Positions 34,926 to 43,899 of a stretch of 64,000 nt of DNA are shown piece after piece. The position numbers and the translations under genes were made by a program. Numbering within the stretch: position 1 is the first letter of the stretch; each line of letters begins with the position of its first letter. The notes beneath the pieces are model-generated. The model worked only from the letters and a program-made list of their open reading frames with translations, made no database searches and had not been told where the DNA came from. The stretch comes from Lachnospiraceae bacterium (GTDB lineage: Bacteria > Bacillota > Clostridia > Lachnospirales > Lachnospiraceae): positions 1 to 64,000 of the forward strand of contig JAFUIR010000012.1 of NCBI GenBank assembly GCA_017468395.1. The letters are read 5' to 3'.

Positions 34926-35897
34926 ATGACAGAATATATTGCTCGTTTTAAGAAAATCATGAACGATCCGGACCAGAGAAAAAGCATCATGACAGATGTG
35001 AAAAATTTTCTGATTAAAGTGTTCGGTATGTTGATTTTGATTGGTGTCAGCTATGTAATCCTCTCACCGATTATAGGTATGATTGTAAACTCCATATCCT
35101 CTGACAAGGATGCTTACAACCCCATGGTGTACATCCTGCCGCAGTATCCGACTTTGGAAAGATATACGCTGGCTATTGAGAGATTAGAGTATTTTACTAC
35201 CATCGGAAAAAATCTGCTTTATGTAATCACTTTAATGTTGTTACAGATTTTTATCTGTTCCATGGTTGGTTACGGATTTGCAAGATTCAATTTCCCCTTA
35301 AAGAAGCTGTTGTTTGGTTGTGTGGTTGTAATGATTGTTATCCCTTCCCACACCATCATGCTTCCCCTTTATATGACCTTTAAGCAGTTCGATTTATTTG
35401 GAATTGCGACTGCTCTGACAGGGTCTCCCGGACTTATGGGAACTACCATTCCCATGTATATACTGACAGTGTTGGGAACAGGTGTCAGGTCGGGACTTTA
35501 CATTTACATTTTCAACCAGTTTTTCCGCGGCCTGCCCAAAGAAATTGAGGAGGCAGCACTGGTGGACGGAGCAGGTGTATGGTATACTTACTTTAGGATT
35601 ATGCTTGTAAACGCAATGCCTTCCGTCATTACTGTCGCAGTGTTCTCTATGGTGTGGCAGTTCAATGATACTTTTTACGCAAAGTTATTTCTGATCAGCG
35701 AAGAAGTAGTGATCAGTAAGAAGATAGAATCTCTGGCAACGGTTCTTGCAACCATCGACAAAATCCTGAACGTAACAATTCAGGAACTGTATGTGGATGC
35801 GGGTGTCATTCTGGTGGTTCTGCCGATTCTGATTGTTTACCTCTGGCTGCAGAAATACTTTATAGAGGGTGTGGAGAGAAGCGGTATCGTAGGTTAA
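34926..35897 (+). CDS. Carbohydrate ABC transporter permease (MalG type), pair 2
   Basis: 323 residues, GGGGAGGAGGAAG upstream. Six membrane helices with an EAA loop IEEAALVDGAGVWYTYFRIM. It pairs with the preceding permease; the likely binding protein is encoded two genes downstream (37870). The N-terminal cytoplasmic extension (about 35 residues) is longer than in the pair 1 partner. Confidence 0.88.
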   Translation: MTEYIARFKKIMNDPDQRKSIMTDVKNFLIKVFGMLILIGVSYVILSPIIGMIVNSISSDKDAYNPMVYILPQYPTLERYTLAIERLEYFTTIGKNLLYVITLMLLQIFICSMVGYGFARFNFPLKKLLFGCVVVMIVIPSHTIMLPLYMTFKQFDLFGIATALTGSPGLMGTTIPMYILTVLGTGVRSGLYIYIFNQFFRGLPKEIEEAALVDGAGVWYTYFRIMLVNAMPSVITVAVFSMVWQFNDTFYAKLFLISEEVVISKKIESLATVLATIDKILNVTIQELYVDAGVILVVLPILIVYLWLQKYFIEGVERSGIVG

Positions 35898-35956
35898 AGC
35901 CTATCTCACCCATAAAAGTGAATCAACTTTCAAAACAAAAAAGGAGGATGAAAAAG

Positions 35957-37837
35957 TTGAAAAGCAAAAAATTATTAGCATGTCTCCTTGCAGGCGCTAT
36001 GGTTCTTTCTATGGCAGCATGCGGAGGCGAAGGACAGGAATCAAATGGTACTGATGTGCAGACACAGCAGCAGACCGAAACAACTCCGGCAACAACACCG
36101 GAACCTGTAGTTGAAGAAGTTAGTATTGACTTTGAAGACGGCAACATGAGTTTTGTATCTTTGTACACCAAAGCTGCAAACGCTGATGCTTCTGAGTTGG
36201 CAGTCGTTGATTACAACGGCGGCAAAGCTCTGCAGGTTAAAAATGTGAACGGTAAAGTTCCTTATGTAGCATTTGATATTGCAAACCTTTTGGGCAGCAA
36301 TATTGCAAACGTTGCAAGTGTTGAAATGACTATCGCTACAGAGTACAGCACAGGTAAATTCAGTGCTTCTGAAGGTAGCATCCTTTCTTGGACAGGTGCA
36401 GACCAGAAAGAGTGTAAAGATGGCTGGTCAGTTTATCTTGCATCCAAGAACCCCAACAAAGCAATCGCAAAAGTTGGCGAAGGCGAAAACTTTGTAGCAG
36501 ATGCAGGTAACCTCATCATGGTTACAATGGATAAAGATAACGGTGTGGAAGAAGGAAACGGCAATGCTACCATGTACATTGACAACATTCGTTTCCTGGA
36601 TGCTTCCGGCAACGTTATGAAAGCAGATACTTCTGTAGCATTTGTTGCTCCCGAAGGATTTGAAGTAACAGGTAGAGACCTCAACCTTTGCTATGTAGAA
36701 AACGAAGTAGCATTGGAAGGATTTACAGCAAAAGCAGACGGCTGGGCGCAGGGCGGTATCGACCTGACAGATGAGCAGAGAGCACTTATCAAACCCGGAA
36801 CTGTTCTTACAGTTCAGTACAAGTCTGATGCACCTGTATGGTTTGTGGCAATCGGCGAAAACCCTCTGGGCGGATGGCTCCGTGCAGTTGATCAGAGCAC
36901 ATTCAAATCCCATGGATTTGTTGCTTCTGACAACAGTACCGTACAGTACACATATGAGCAACTTGCACAGTACTGGGGTGAAGGTTTCGAACAGTATCTG
37001 ACAACACTTCAGTGTGAATCTTCCGCAGCGTGGGAAGTATACAGCGTAACTGTAGGTAAGAAGAGCACATATGAACCTATGAGTTCCAATGCAACAGTAT
37101 TGGAAGGATTTACAGCAAAAGCAGACGGCTGGGCGCAGGGCGGTATCGATCTGACAGACGAGCAGAGAGCACTTATCAAACCCGGTTGTGTACTTGAGGT
37201 TGCTTACAAATCTGACGCACCTGTATGGTTTGTAGCAATCGGTGAAAACCCTCTGGGCGGATGGCTCCGTGCAGTTGACCAGAGCACATTCATCACACAT
37301 GGCGGTGTAAACGCAGAAGACGGTAAAGTACAGTATACTTATGAGCAGCTTGCACAGTACTGGGGCGATGGCTTCGAACAGTATCTGACAACACTTCAGT
37401 GTGAATCTTCCGCAGCGTGGGAAGTATACAGCGTAACTGTAGGTACAACATTTAAACCTATGGCTAACACAGTTGCACTGGAAGGATTTACAGCAAAAGC
37501 AGACGGCTGGGCACAGGGCGGTATCGATCTGACAGACGAGCAGAGAGCACTTATCAAACCCGGTTGCGTACTTACAGTTGATTACAAATCTGATGCTCCC
37601 GTATGGTTTGTAGCAATTGGCGAAAACCCTCTGGGCGGATGGCTTCGTGCAGTTGACCAGAGCACATTCATTACACACGGTGCAGTAAACTCTGATGCAG
37701 GTAAAGTACAGTACACATATGAGCAGCTTGCACAGTACTGGGGCGAAGGTTTCGAACAGTATCTGACAACACTGCAGTGTGAATCTTCTGCAGCATGGGA
37801 AGTATACGGCGTAACAGTTGGACAGACAGCACAATAA
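35957..37837 (+). CDS. Surface lipoprotein with an N-terminal beta domain and three near-identical modules
   Basis: About 626 residues. GGAGG touches the ATG at 35948, leaving no spacing, so the TTG at 35957 (nine bases away) is the likelier start. Lipobox SMAAC. Residues about 55-215 form a carbohydrate-binding-like beta sandwich (IDFEDGNMSFVSLY ...). Then three copies of a 115-residue module follow (bases 36713, 37100, 37478), each with EGFTAKADGWAQGGIDLTDE, VWFVAIGENPLGGWLRAVDQ and CESSAAWEVY. Aromatic-rich and with no catalytic motif, the modules look like an unassigned carbohydrate-binding family. Placed between importer and binding protein genes, it likely holds mannan at the surface. 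Confidence 0.75.
   Translation: MKSKKLLACLLAGAMVLSMAACGGEGQESNGTDVQTQQQTETTPATTPEPVVEEVSIDFEDGNMSFVSLYTKAANADASELAVVDYNGGKALQVKNVNGKVPYVAFDIANLLGSNIANVASVEMTIATEYSTGKFSASEGSILSWTGADQKECKDGWSVYLASKNPNKAIAKVGEGENFVADAGNLIMVTMDKDNGVEEGNGNATMYIDNIRFLDASGNVMKADTSVAFVAPEGFEVTGRDLNLCYVENEVALEGFTAKADGWAQGGIDLTDEQRALIKPGTVLTVQYKSDAPVWFVAIGENPLGGWLRAVDQSTFKSHGFVASDNSTVQYTYEQLAQYWGEGFEQYLTTLQCESSAAWEVYSVTVGKKSTYEPMSSNATVLEGFTAKADGWAQGGIDLTDEQRALIKPGCVLEVAYKSDAPVWFVAIGENPLGGWLRAVDQSTFITHGGVNAEDGKVQYTYEQLAQYWGDGFEQYLTTLQCESSAAWEVYSVTVGTTFKPMANTVALEGFTAKADGWAQGGIDLTDEQRALIKPGCVLTVDYKSDAPVWFVAIGENPLGGWLRAVDQSTFITHGAVNSDAGKVQYTYEQLAQYWGEGFEQYLTTLQCESSAAWEVYGVTVGQTAQ
36713..37822 (+). repeat. Three 345-bp coding repeats
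   Basis: Units at 36713-37057, 37100-37444 and 37478-37822, all exactly 345 bases, separated by 42- and 33-base linkers. Long stretches are identical at nucleotide level, for example around GCAGACGGCTGGGC and the ACAACACT..CAGTGTGAATCTTC block. Confidence 0.9.
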
Positions 37838-37869
37838 AGTATTTGATTTCAAACGGAGGAAAACAAACA

Positions 37870-39354
37870 ATGAAAAATATCAAGAAGTTAGTAGCACTTG
37901 GTCTTGCTGCAGTACTGACACTTGGCGTAGTAGCATGCGGTGGCGGCGAAGGCGATAATCAGCAAGGCGGCAATGGCGGCGGTGCAGCTGCCGGTGGAAA
38001 CACTGCTAAAAATGAAGAAATCATTATCGGTTCCTGGTGGGTACAGTACTATGACAGTACACATACCAGCGTAGAAGATGACCCTTCTTATGTAACATCT
38101 GTTGAAGCAGAAGGCGATACTGAAGACCAGAAAAAGCAGAAAGCAATTAACCGTCAGGTTGCTGACATGAAATTTGCTAACGTTGACAAAATTGAGCAGG
38201 CTTATGATGTAGAATTCTACTGGAGCAACCTGACATACACAGGTGTTTCAGAATCTATCACAACATCTATCATGGCTGGTACACCTGACTGTGATATCTA
38301 CCTTGTAGACGCAGGTATGGCTATTCCCGCACAGATGAACGGTCTTGCACTTGACCTTAAGACAGTTCTTCCTGCAGATAACGATTTGTTCACAACACAG
38401 TCTAACATTGCATACCTTGATCTGGGTGATGGAAAAGCTTGTATTCTTTCCAGACAGGAAGCTCAGAAACAGGTTGAAGCTACATATCCTCTCGGATTCA
38501 ACATGCAGATGCTTGAAGAAAACAAACTGGAAGACCCCAGAGTACTCTATGAGCGTGGCGAATGGACATGGGACAAATTCAACGAGTACTGCCAGAAACT
38601 TACACAGGATACAGACGGTGACGGTCAGATCGACCAGTACGGTTACTGTGGTTATGAATACGAAACATTTGAACAGCTTATGATGAGTAACGGTGCAAGC
38701 ATCGCTCTTGGTACAACTGAAACTCTGACAAGTGCAGCTACAGGTCAGGCTATCCAGCAGATGTACGATATGTACAACACATGGAAAGTATGCTATCCTT
38801 ACGATTTTGAAGATCCTTCCAACAGCATGAGAAACCAGTATACACAGGGTAACATCGCTTTCTTCCCTATCGCAGCTTGGATTGCATCCGGTAACGGTGA
38901 CTATGACTACGATGGCGCTCTTGGTTATACACTTCCTTTCGATACAGCATATGTTCGTTGGCCGGTTGGTCCTTCCGGTAACAAGGATACTAACCCCGGT
39001 AAAAACAACGTAAGTGGTGAGTTCTATATCATTCCTGCAGGTGTTGCAGAACCTGAAAAGGTTTACAACGTTCTGTATGATATGTGGAACTGGTACGATG
39101 GTGATACATCCATCCGTGATAACAGAGACGTTATGCACTGGTGGTTTGGTGTAACTGCAAGCAAACAGGAACTGAGAGATGCAAACTTCGAAGTTATGGC
39201 TGATTGTGGTGCACACACAACACTTGACCTTTGGAACAGTATGGGCGTTGCTTATGATCTCCAGTCCATCATTAAGGGTGAAGCTACAGCAGCTCAGTTC
39301 CAGGAGACATACAAACAGCAGGTTCAGGATGCACTTGATGCATACTTCAACTAA
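37870..39354 (+). CDS. Extracellular solute-binding lipoprotein (family 1)
   Basis: 494 residues from the ATG at 37870 (ACGGAGGAAAACAAACA). Lipobox VVAC (Cys near 23) followed by a Gly-rich linker. The mature part is a two-lobed family 1 binding protein, with GSWWVQYYD at the start and WTWDKFNEYCQKLTQDTDGD in the middle (a common calcium-loop-like stretch). It is of normal length, unlike the 999-residue protein. It probably serves the second permease pair for mannooligosaccharides. It is followed by the LacI regulator after 51 bases with no clear terminator. Confidence 0.88.
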   Translation: MKNIKKLVALGLAAVLTLGVVACGGGEGDNQQGGNGGGAAAGGNTAKNEEIIIGSWWVQYYDSTHTSVEDDPSYVTSVEAEGDTEDQKKQKAINRQVADMKFANVDKIEQAYDVEFYWSNLTYTGVSESITTSIMAGTPDCDIYLVDAGMAIPAQMNGLALDLKTVLPADNDLFTTQSNIAYLDLGDGKACILSRQEAQKQVEATYPLGFNMQMLEENKLEDPRVLYERGEWTWDKFNEYCQKLTQDTDGDGQIDQYGYCGYEYETFEQLMMSNGASIALGTTETLTSAATGQAIQQMYDMYNTWKVCYPYDFEDPSNSMRNQYTQGNIAFFPIAAWIASGNGDYDYDGALGYTLPFDTAYVRWPVGPSGNKDTNPGKNNVSGEFYIIPAGVAEPEKVYNVLYDMWNWYDGDTSIRDNRDVMHWWFGVTASKQELRDANFEVMADCGAHTTLDLWNSMGVAYDLQSIIKGEATAAQFQETYKQQVQDALDAYFN

Positions 39355-39405
39355 GAAGAACTGAACGAACTATTTAGATTTACAATCATGAAGTAGAGGG
39401 TAGAC

Positions 39406-40416
39406 ATGGCTAAAGATGTAACAATGCAGGATATCGCAAGAGAACTTGGTATCAGCACGGTTTCCGTTTCTAAAGCGTTGACGGATAAAGATGGTGTCAG
39501 CAGTGAAATGCGGGCAACCATTAAGCAGAAAGCGCAGGAAATGGGCTATAGATATAGTGTGACCAAGAGCGGTAAAGAAGGCAGAAATTATAATATCGGC
39601 ATTCTTGTAGAAGAGCATTTCATCGGAGACCAGACCTCTGCCTTCTACTTCAAAATGTATCAGAGTATTATAATGAAATTGCCCAAGAACAATTACTCCG
39701 GAATTTTAGAGATTCTTACTACCGACAAAATCCGAAGCGGAGTCCTTCCGAAGATTATTTCAGATAAAAAAGTGGATGGAATTATCGCTTTGGGTAAAAT
39801 CGAAAGCAGATATCTTAGAAAACTCCGTGAGACGGGAATTCCTATTGTGTATCTTGATTATTATGATAAACATATGGAAGTTCCGTCGGTTACTACCGAC
39901 AATGTATATGGCACATATATGCTTATGAATCATGTGGTCAGAATGGGACACAAGAAAATCGCCTTTGTAGGTGATATTGATGCGACTCCCAGTATTTTGG
40001 ACAGATATTTGGGCTATATGAGAGGTCTCATAGTAAATGAACTCTCTGCACCGAAAGATTATCTGATTTGTGACCGTGATGAAGAAGGCAATTACCTGGA
40101 TATGGATTTGCCGGCAGATATGCCTACAGCATTTATCTGCAACTGTGACCATGTGGCATTGTTCCTGATTGAAAAGTTAAAGAAGATGGGATATCGTGTC
40201 CCGGAAGATGTTTCTGTTGTAGGATTTGATAACAGCCCCTTTGCGGAGTTTTCGGATCCGAAACTTACAACCGTGGAGGTTGATGTGGATAGTATGACAG
40301 AGACTGCCTGTGACCTTTTAATCAGCATGATTCGCGGTGAAAAAGATATTCACGGACGTAAGGTCATTAGCGGCAAATTAATTATCAGAGACTCTGTAAA
40401 AAAATTAGCACAATAA
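39406..40416 (+). CDS. LacI-family transcriptional regulator
   Basis: 336 residues. The helix-turn-helix is at residues 6-26 (VTMQDIARELGISTVSVSKAL) with the hinge helix after it; the periplasmic-binding-protein-like core follows (YNIGILVEEHF ... VVGFDNSPFAEFSDPKLTTV). It probably represses the downstream glycosidase genes, or the whole locus, in the absence of a mannan-derived sugar. Together with the AraC protein this gives the locus two local regulators. No operator could be assigned by eye. Confidence 0.9.
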   Translation: MAKDVTMQDIARELGISTVSVSKALTDKDGVSSEMRATIKQKAQEMGYRYSVTKSGKEGRNYNIGILVEEHFIGDQTSAFYFKMYQSIIMKLPKNNYSGILEILTTDKIRSGVLPKIISDKKVDGIIALGKIESRYLRKLRETGIPIVYLDYYDKHMEVPSVTTDNVYGTYMLMNHVVRMGHKKIAFVGDIDATPSILDRYLGYMRGLIVNELSAPKDYLICDRDEEGNYLDMDLPADMPTAFICNCDHVALFLIEKLKKMGYRVPEDVSVVGFDNSPFAEFSDPKLTTVEVDVDSMTETACDLLISMIRGEKDIHGRKVISGKLIIRDSVKKLAQ

Positions 40417-40436
40417 TAATTAAGGCGGATAAAGAT

Positions 40437-41459
40437 ATGAGTGAGATCAAGATGATTGCGCCTGCAGTTCCCAATGTTCCCTGGCAGGAAAAGCCTGAAG
40501 GACTTAAAGGGGCTCCCGTATGGCGCTATTCAGAGAATCCCATTATCGGCAGAAACCCTATTGAAGGTGTAGCAAGAATCTTCAACAGTGCAGTTATGCC
40601 TTATAACGGTGAATTTATCGGTGTATTCAGAGGAGAGCAGACAAATGGTGTTCCTTACATTTATTTGGGACACAGTAAAGACGCTATCCACTGGGAATTT
40701 GAGCCTGAGAAAATCCAGTTTGTGGATGAAGAAGGCAACCCCGCTATGCCCGTATATGCATATGACCCCCGTTTGGTTAAAGTAGAAGACGACTACTATA
40801 TTATCTGGTGTCAGGACTTCTACGGTGCATCTATCGGTTTGGCTAAAACAAGAGATTTCAAGACTTTTGTTAGATTGGAGAGTCCGTTCATTCCTTTCAA
40901 CAGAAATGCAGTTTTGTTCCCCAGAAAGATTAACGGTAAGTACATGATGCTCAGCCGTCCTTCTGATTCCGGTCATACACCTTTCGGTGATATTTTTGTC
41001 AGCGAAAGTCCCGACATGGTATATTGGGGCAAACACAGACATGTAATGGGTAGAGGATACGAATGGTGGGAGTCACTGAAAATCGGTGGCGGTGCAGCAC
41101 CTATCGAAACAAGCGAAGGCTGGCTTATGTTCTATCACGGCGTAAGCGGTACTTGCAACGGTTATGTATACTCTATCGGTGGAGCAATTTTGGATCTGGA
41201 GAATCCTTCCAAAGTGCTTTACAGATGTGAAAACTTCCTGCTTACTCCCGAAGAGTGGTACGAGGAGAGAGGCTTCGTTCCCAACGTATGCTTCCCTTGC
41301 GCAACCATTCACGATCCGGAGAGCGGAAAAATCGCTATTTACTACGGTGCGGCTGACAGTTATGTGGGTCTTGCATTCTGTAAATTTGATGAAATCGTTG
41401 CCTATATTAAAGAGCACAGTCATGTGACTGAGACAGATACTGAAATAGGCAAAAGATAA
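40437..41459 (+). CDS. Beta-1,4-mannooligosaccharide phosphorylase (GH130_2)
   Basis: 340 residues, no signal peptide. GH130 propeller with probable general acid Asp110 in YAYDPRLV, plus GRNPIEGVARIFNSAV, FPRKINGKYMMLSRPS and IGGGAAPI. It resembles subfamily 2 enzymes such as RaMP2, which release mannose 1-phosphate from the non-reducing end of mannooligosaccharides. It complements the GH130_1 enzyme that handles only the final disaccharide. It lies 20 bases after the LacI gene. Confidence 0.88.
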   Translation: MSEIKMIAPAVPNVPWQEKPEGLKGAPVWRYSENPIIGRNPIEGVARIFNSAVMPYNGEFIGVFRGEQTNGVPYIYLGHSKDAIHWEFEPEKIQFVDEEGNPAMPVYAYDPRLVKVEDDYYIIWCQDFYGASIGLAKTRDFKTFVRLESPFIPFNRNAVLFPRKINGKYMMLSRPSDSGHTPFGDIFVSESPDMVYWGKHRHVMGRGYEWWESLKIGGGAAPIETSEGWLMFYHGVSGTCNGYVYSIGGAILDLENPSKVLYRCENFLLTPEEWYEERGFVPNVCFPCATIHDPESGKIAIYYGAADSYVGLAFCKFDEIVAYIKEHSHVTETDTEIGKR

Positions 41460-41500
41460 GAAGTGTCTTTCGGGATAAACAGTATCCTATGGAGGAAAGT

Positions 41501-42718
41501 ATGAAAAGAGCAGGCAGATATTTGGCAATTATCACATTGTTCGCAATGCTTTTATGCGGGTGTGGTACAGATATGCCTGCTCCTTCTGTATCTGTGGATG
41601 AAACGGACACGCAGATACAAAAGGGGCAGACAATGGCAAGTGAAAATGAGGAGGATACAGATATGGAACAGAAACATCCAATGGCGGATATTACAGCCGC
41701 AGATGTGGTCAGCGAAATGAAAATCGGTTGGAGTTTGGGAAATACTTTGGATTCCACAAACACTTCTTTTATAAAAACAATGCAGCCATCGGCTTGGGAA
41801 ACCTGTTGGGGGAATCCCGTTACCACAAAAGAACTTATCAAAACAGTCACGGACAGAGGGTTTAATGTTATCCGTATTCCTGTTTCATGGGGAGACCATC
41901 TGCTTGTGTCCGAGGATTATAAAATTGTGGACAGTTGGATGGACAGAGTGCAGGAAGTGGTGGATTACGCCTATGAAGAGGACGTTTATGTAATCTTAAA
42001 CATCCACCATGAAGAATGGCATATGCCCTACTATGACAATCAGGAGCAGGCCGCTGAAATTTTAGAAAAAGTGTGGACGCAGATTGCCGAGAGATTTAAA
42101 GATTATGACGAACGCCTGATTTTTGAGGGAATGAATGAGCCCCGTAAAAAAGGCACACCGGTGGAATGGAACGGTGGGGACAAGGAAGGCTGGGAGGTTG
42201 TAAATTATTTAAACGGCGTGTTTATTGATACAATCAGAAACAGTGACGGAAATAACCCTTACCGTATTTTGATGATTCCGGGCTATGCGGCGAACTGCTG
42301 GGAGGGCATTAAGCATCTGGAAGTTCCGGCGGATGATAATAAACTTATTGTGTCCGTACATGCCTATGAGCCCTACAACTTTGCGCTTAATATTAAAGGT
42401 ACCAGTGAGTGGAATAAGGACACATGGAACATTGATGCCATTATGAAATCTTTAGATAAACTGTTTATTTCTAAAGGGATTCCGGTAGTTATCGGCGAAT
42501 TTGGTGCAATGCACAAAGATTCCGAAACTAATTTGGAAGAGCGCGGCGCATGGGCAGAATATTATGTGCGCAGTGCAAAAAAATTGGGCATTCCCTGCTG
42601 CTGGTGGGATAACGGAGCCTTTGAAGGTGACGGAGAACTGTTTGGTCTTATTGACAGAAAAACTTATGAATGGAAATATGAGGCAGTGGTAGAAGGCCTC
42701 TTTAAAGGATTGGAATAA
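41501..42718 (+). CDS. GH5 endoglycanase lipoprotein
   Basis: 405 residues from the ATG at 41501 (GGAGG five bases upstream). Lipobox LLCGC (Cys21), then an acidic linker to about residue 60. The GH5 barrel follows (IGWSLGNTLDS, IRIPVSWGDH, NIHHEEW). Acid/base Glu213 in FEGMNEPR and nucleophile Glu333 in VIGEFGAMH are intact. The SLGNTLD start is typical of subfamily 4, which covers endoglucanase, xyloglucanase and glucomannanase activities. With GH26 it probably opens glucomannan at the surface. Confidence 0.88.
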   Translation: MKRAGRYLAIITLFAMLLCGCGTDMPAPSVSVDETDTQIQKGQTMASENEEDTDMEQKHPMADITAADVVSEMKIGWSLGNTLDSTNTSFIKTMQPSAWETCWGNPVTTKELIKTVTDRGFNVIRIPVSWGDHLLVSEDYKIVDSWMDRVQEVVDYAYEEDVYVILNIHHEEWHMPYYDNQEQAAEILEKVWTQIAERFKDYDERLIFEGMNEPRKKGTPVEWNGGDKEGWEVVNYLNGVFIDTIRNSDGNNPYRILMIPGYAANCWEGIKHLEVPADDNKLIVSVHAYEPYNFALNIKGTSEWNKDTWNIDAIMKSLDKLFISKGIPVVIGEFGAMHKDSETNLEERGAWAEYYVRSAKKLGIPCCWWDNGAFEGDGELFGLIDRKTYEWKYEAVVEGLFKGLE

Positions 42719-42740
42719 TAGCGGCGTTAGGAGAGAAATT

Positions 42741-43886
42741 ATGAAATATAACATCAATTATGAAGAAGGAATGGCATATAACGGCGACTGGCGCAAAATG
42801 CGGGCAGCTATGCTGAAAGCAAGAGAAGGAAAACCGGTTACGGTTGGATTTTTGGGTGGCTCCATTACTCAGGGCTCCCTGTCTTCCACACCGGAAACCT
42901 GTTATGCTTATTTGGTTTACGAATGGTGGAAAAAGACATTTCCAAACAGTGAAATCACCTATGTTAATGCAGGTATCGGAGGAACCCCTTCCCATTTCGG
43001 CGTGGCCAGAGTGGAAGAGGACTTGCTTGCATATGAGCCGGATTTTACCACTGTGGAATTTAGCGTAAACGATGAAAATACACCTTTTTACAGAGAGACG
43101 TATGAAGGACTTATCCGCAAAATCTTAAAGACATCTCCGAAAACAGCAGTGCTTATCATACATAATGTATTTTATGAAAGCGGAACCAATGCCCAGGACC
43201 AGCATGAACTGGTAGGCAGACGTTATGGTGTGCCCTGTGTCAGTATGAAGACTTCCGTGTACCGTAAAGTGGCAGACGGTACTTTGCCTGTAAGAGACAT
43301 TACACCGGACGACCTTCATCCCAATGATGAGGGACATAGTCTGCTGGCGGGTCTGGTAACTTACTTCCTGGACAAAGTATATGCGACTTTGGATATACCA
43401 CAGGAGCAGATTATTAATCCTGAGATTATCGAACAATTTCCGGAAGGAGAGTTACCTGCACCCATTACAGCAAACGGTTACGAAAATTCTTACCGTTACC
43501 GCAATCACAGATGTGAGCCCCTGCTTCAGGGATTTGTGGCAGATACAGAGCCCCAGAATCACATTACGGAAATTTTCCGTAAAGGCTGGTATGCAGACAA
43601 GGAAGGGGCTTCTATTACCTTTGAAGTTCCCGGAAGCAGTTTGTCCGTGCAGTACCGTAAGTCTGTGAAACATCCCGCCTGTGTAGCCCGTGCGGTTGTA
43701 GACGGGGATGAAGAAAACGCCATTATTTTGGATGGCAATTTCGATGAGACATGGGGAGATTGCCTGTATTTGCATTCCTTGCTCCACCATGGAGAGGACA
43801 AAGTACATACTATAAAAGTCACAGTGACCAAGGGAGAACCCGGCAAGGATGTTCCCTTCTATCTCGTGGCAGTAATCGGTTCATAA
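42741..43886 (+). CDS. SGNH-type acetyl esterase, CE17-like
   Basis: 381 residues, no signal peptide, so cytoplasmic. The SGNH hydrolase core occupies residues 30-215: nucleophile Ser41 in FLGGSITQG, Gly in NAGIGGT, Asn in FSVND, and the Asp190/His193 pair in PDDLHPNDEGH. The C-terminal 150 residues form a beta domain (EGASITFEVPGSSLSVQYRK) like the module attached to the Roseburia mannan acetylesterase of family CE17. It would remove acetyl groups from imported mannooligosaccharides before phosphorolysis. It lies 22 bases after GH5. Confidence 0.8.
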   Translation: MKYNINYEEGMAYNGDWRKMRAAMLKAREGKPVTVGFLGGSITQGSLSSTPETCYAYLVYEWWKKTFPNSEITYVNAGIGGTPSHFGVARVEEDLLAYEPDFTTVEFSVNDENTPFYRETYEGLIRKILKTSPKTAVLIIHNVFYESGTNAQDQHELVGRRYGVPCVSMKTSVYRKVADGTLPVRDITPDDLHPNDEGHSLLAGLVTYFLDKVYATLDIPQEQIINPEIIEQFPEGELPAPITANGYENSYRYRNHRCEPLLQGFVADTEPQNHITEIFRKGWYADKEGASITFEVPGSSLSVQYRKSVKHPACVARAVVDGDEENAIILDGNFDETWGDCLYLHSLLHHGEDKVHTIKVTVTKGEPGKDVPFYLVAVIGS

Positions 43887-43899
43887 TAGGAGGTTAACT

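Noticed and set aside
36428-37870. A 480-codon minus-strand ORF with repeats
   Set aside because: Exact mirror of the three-module lipoprotein gene; its repeats come from the opposite strand and it is extremely Cys-rich.
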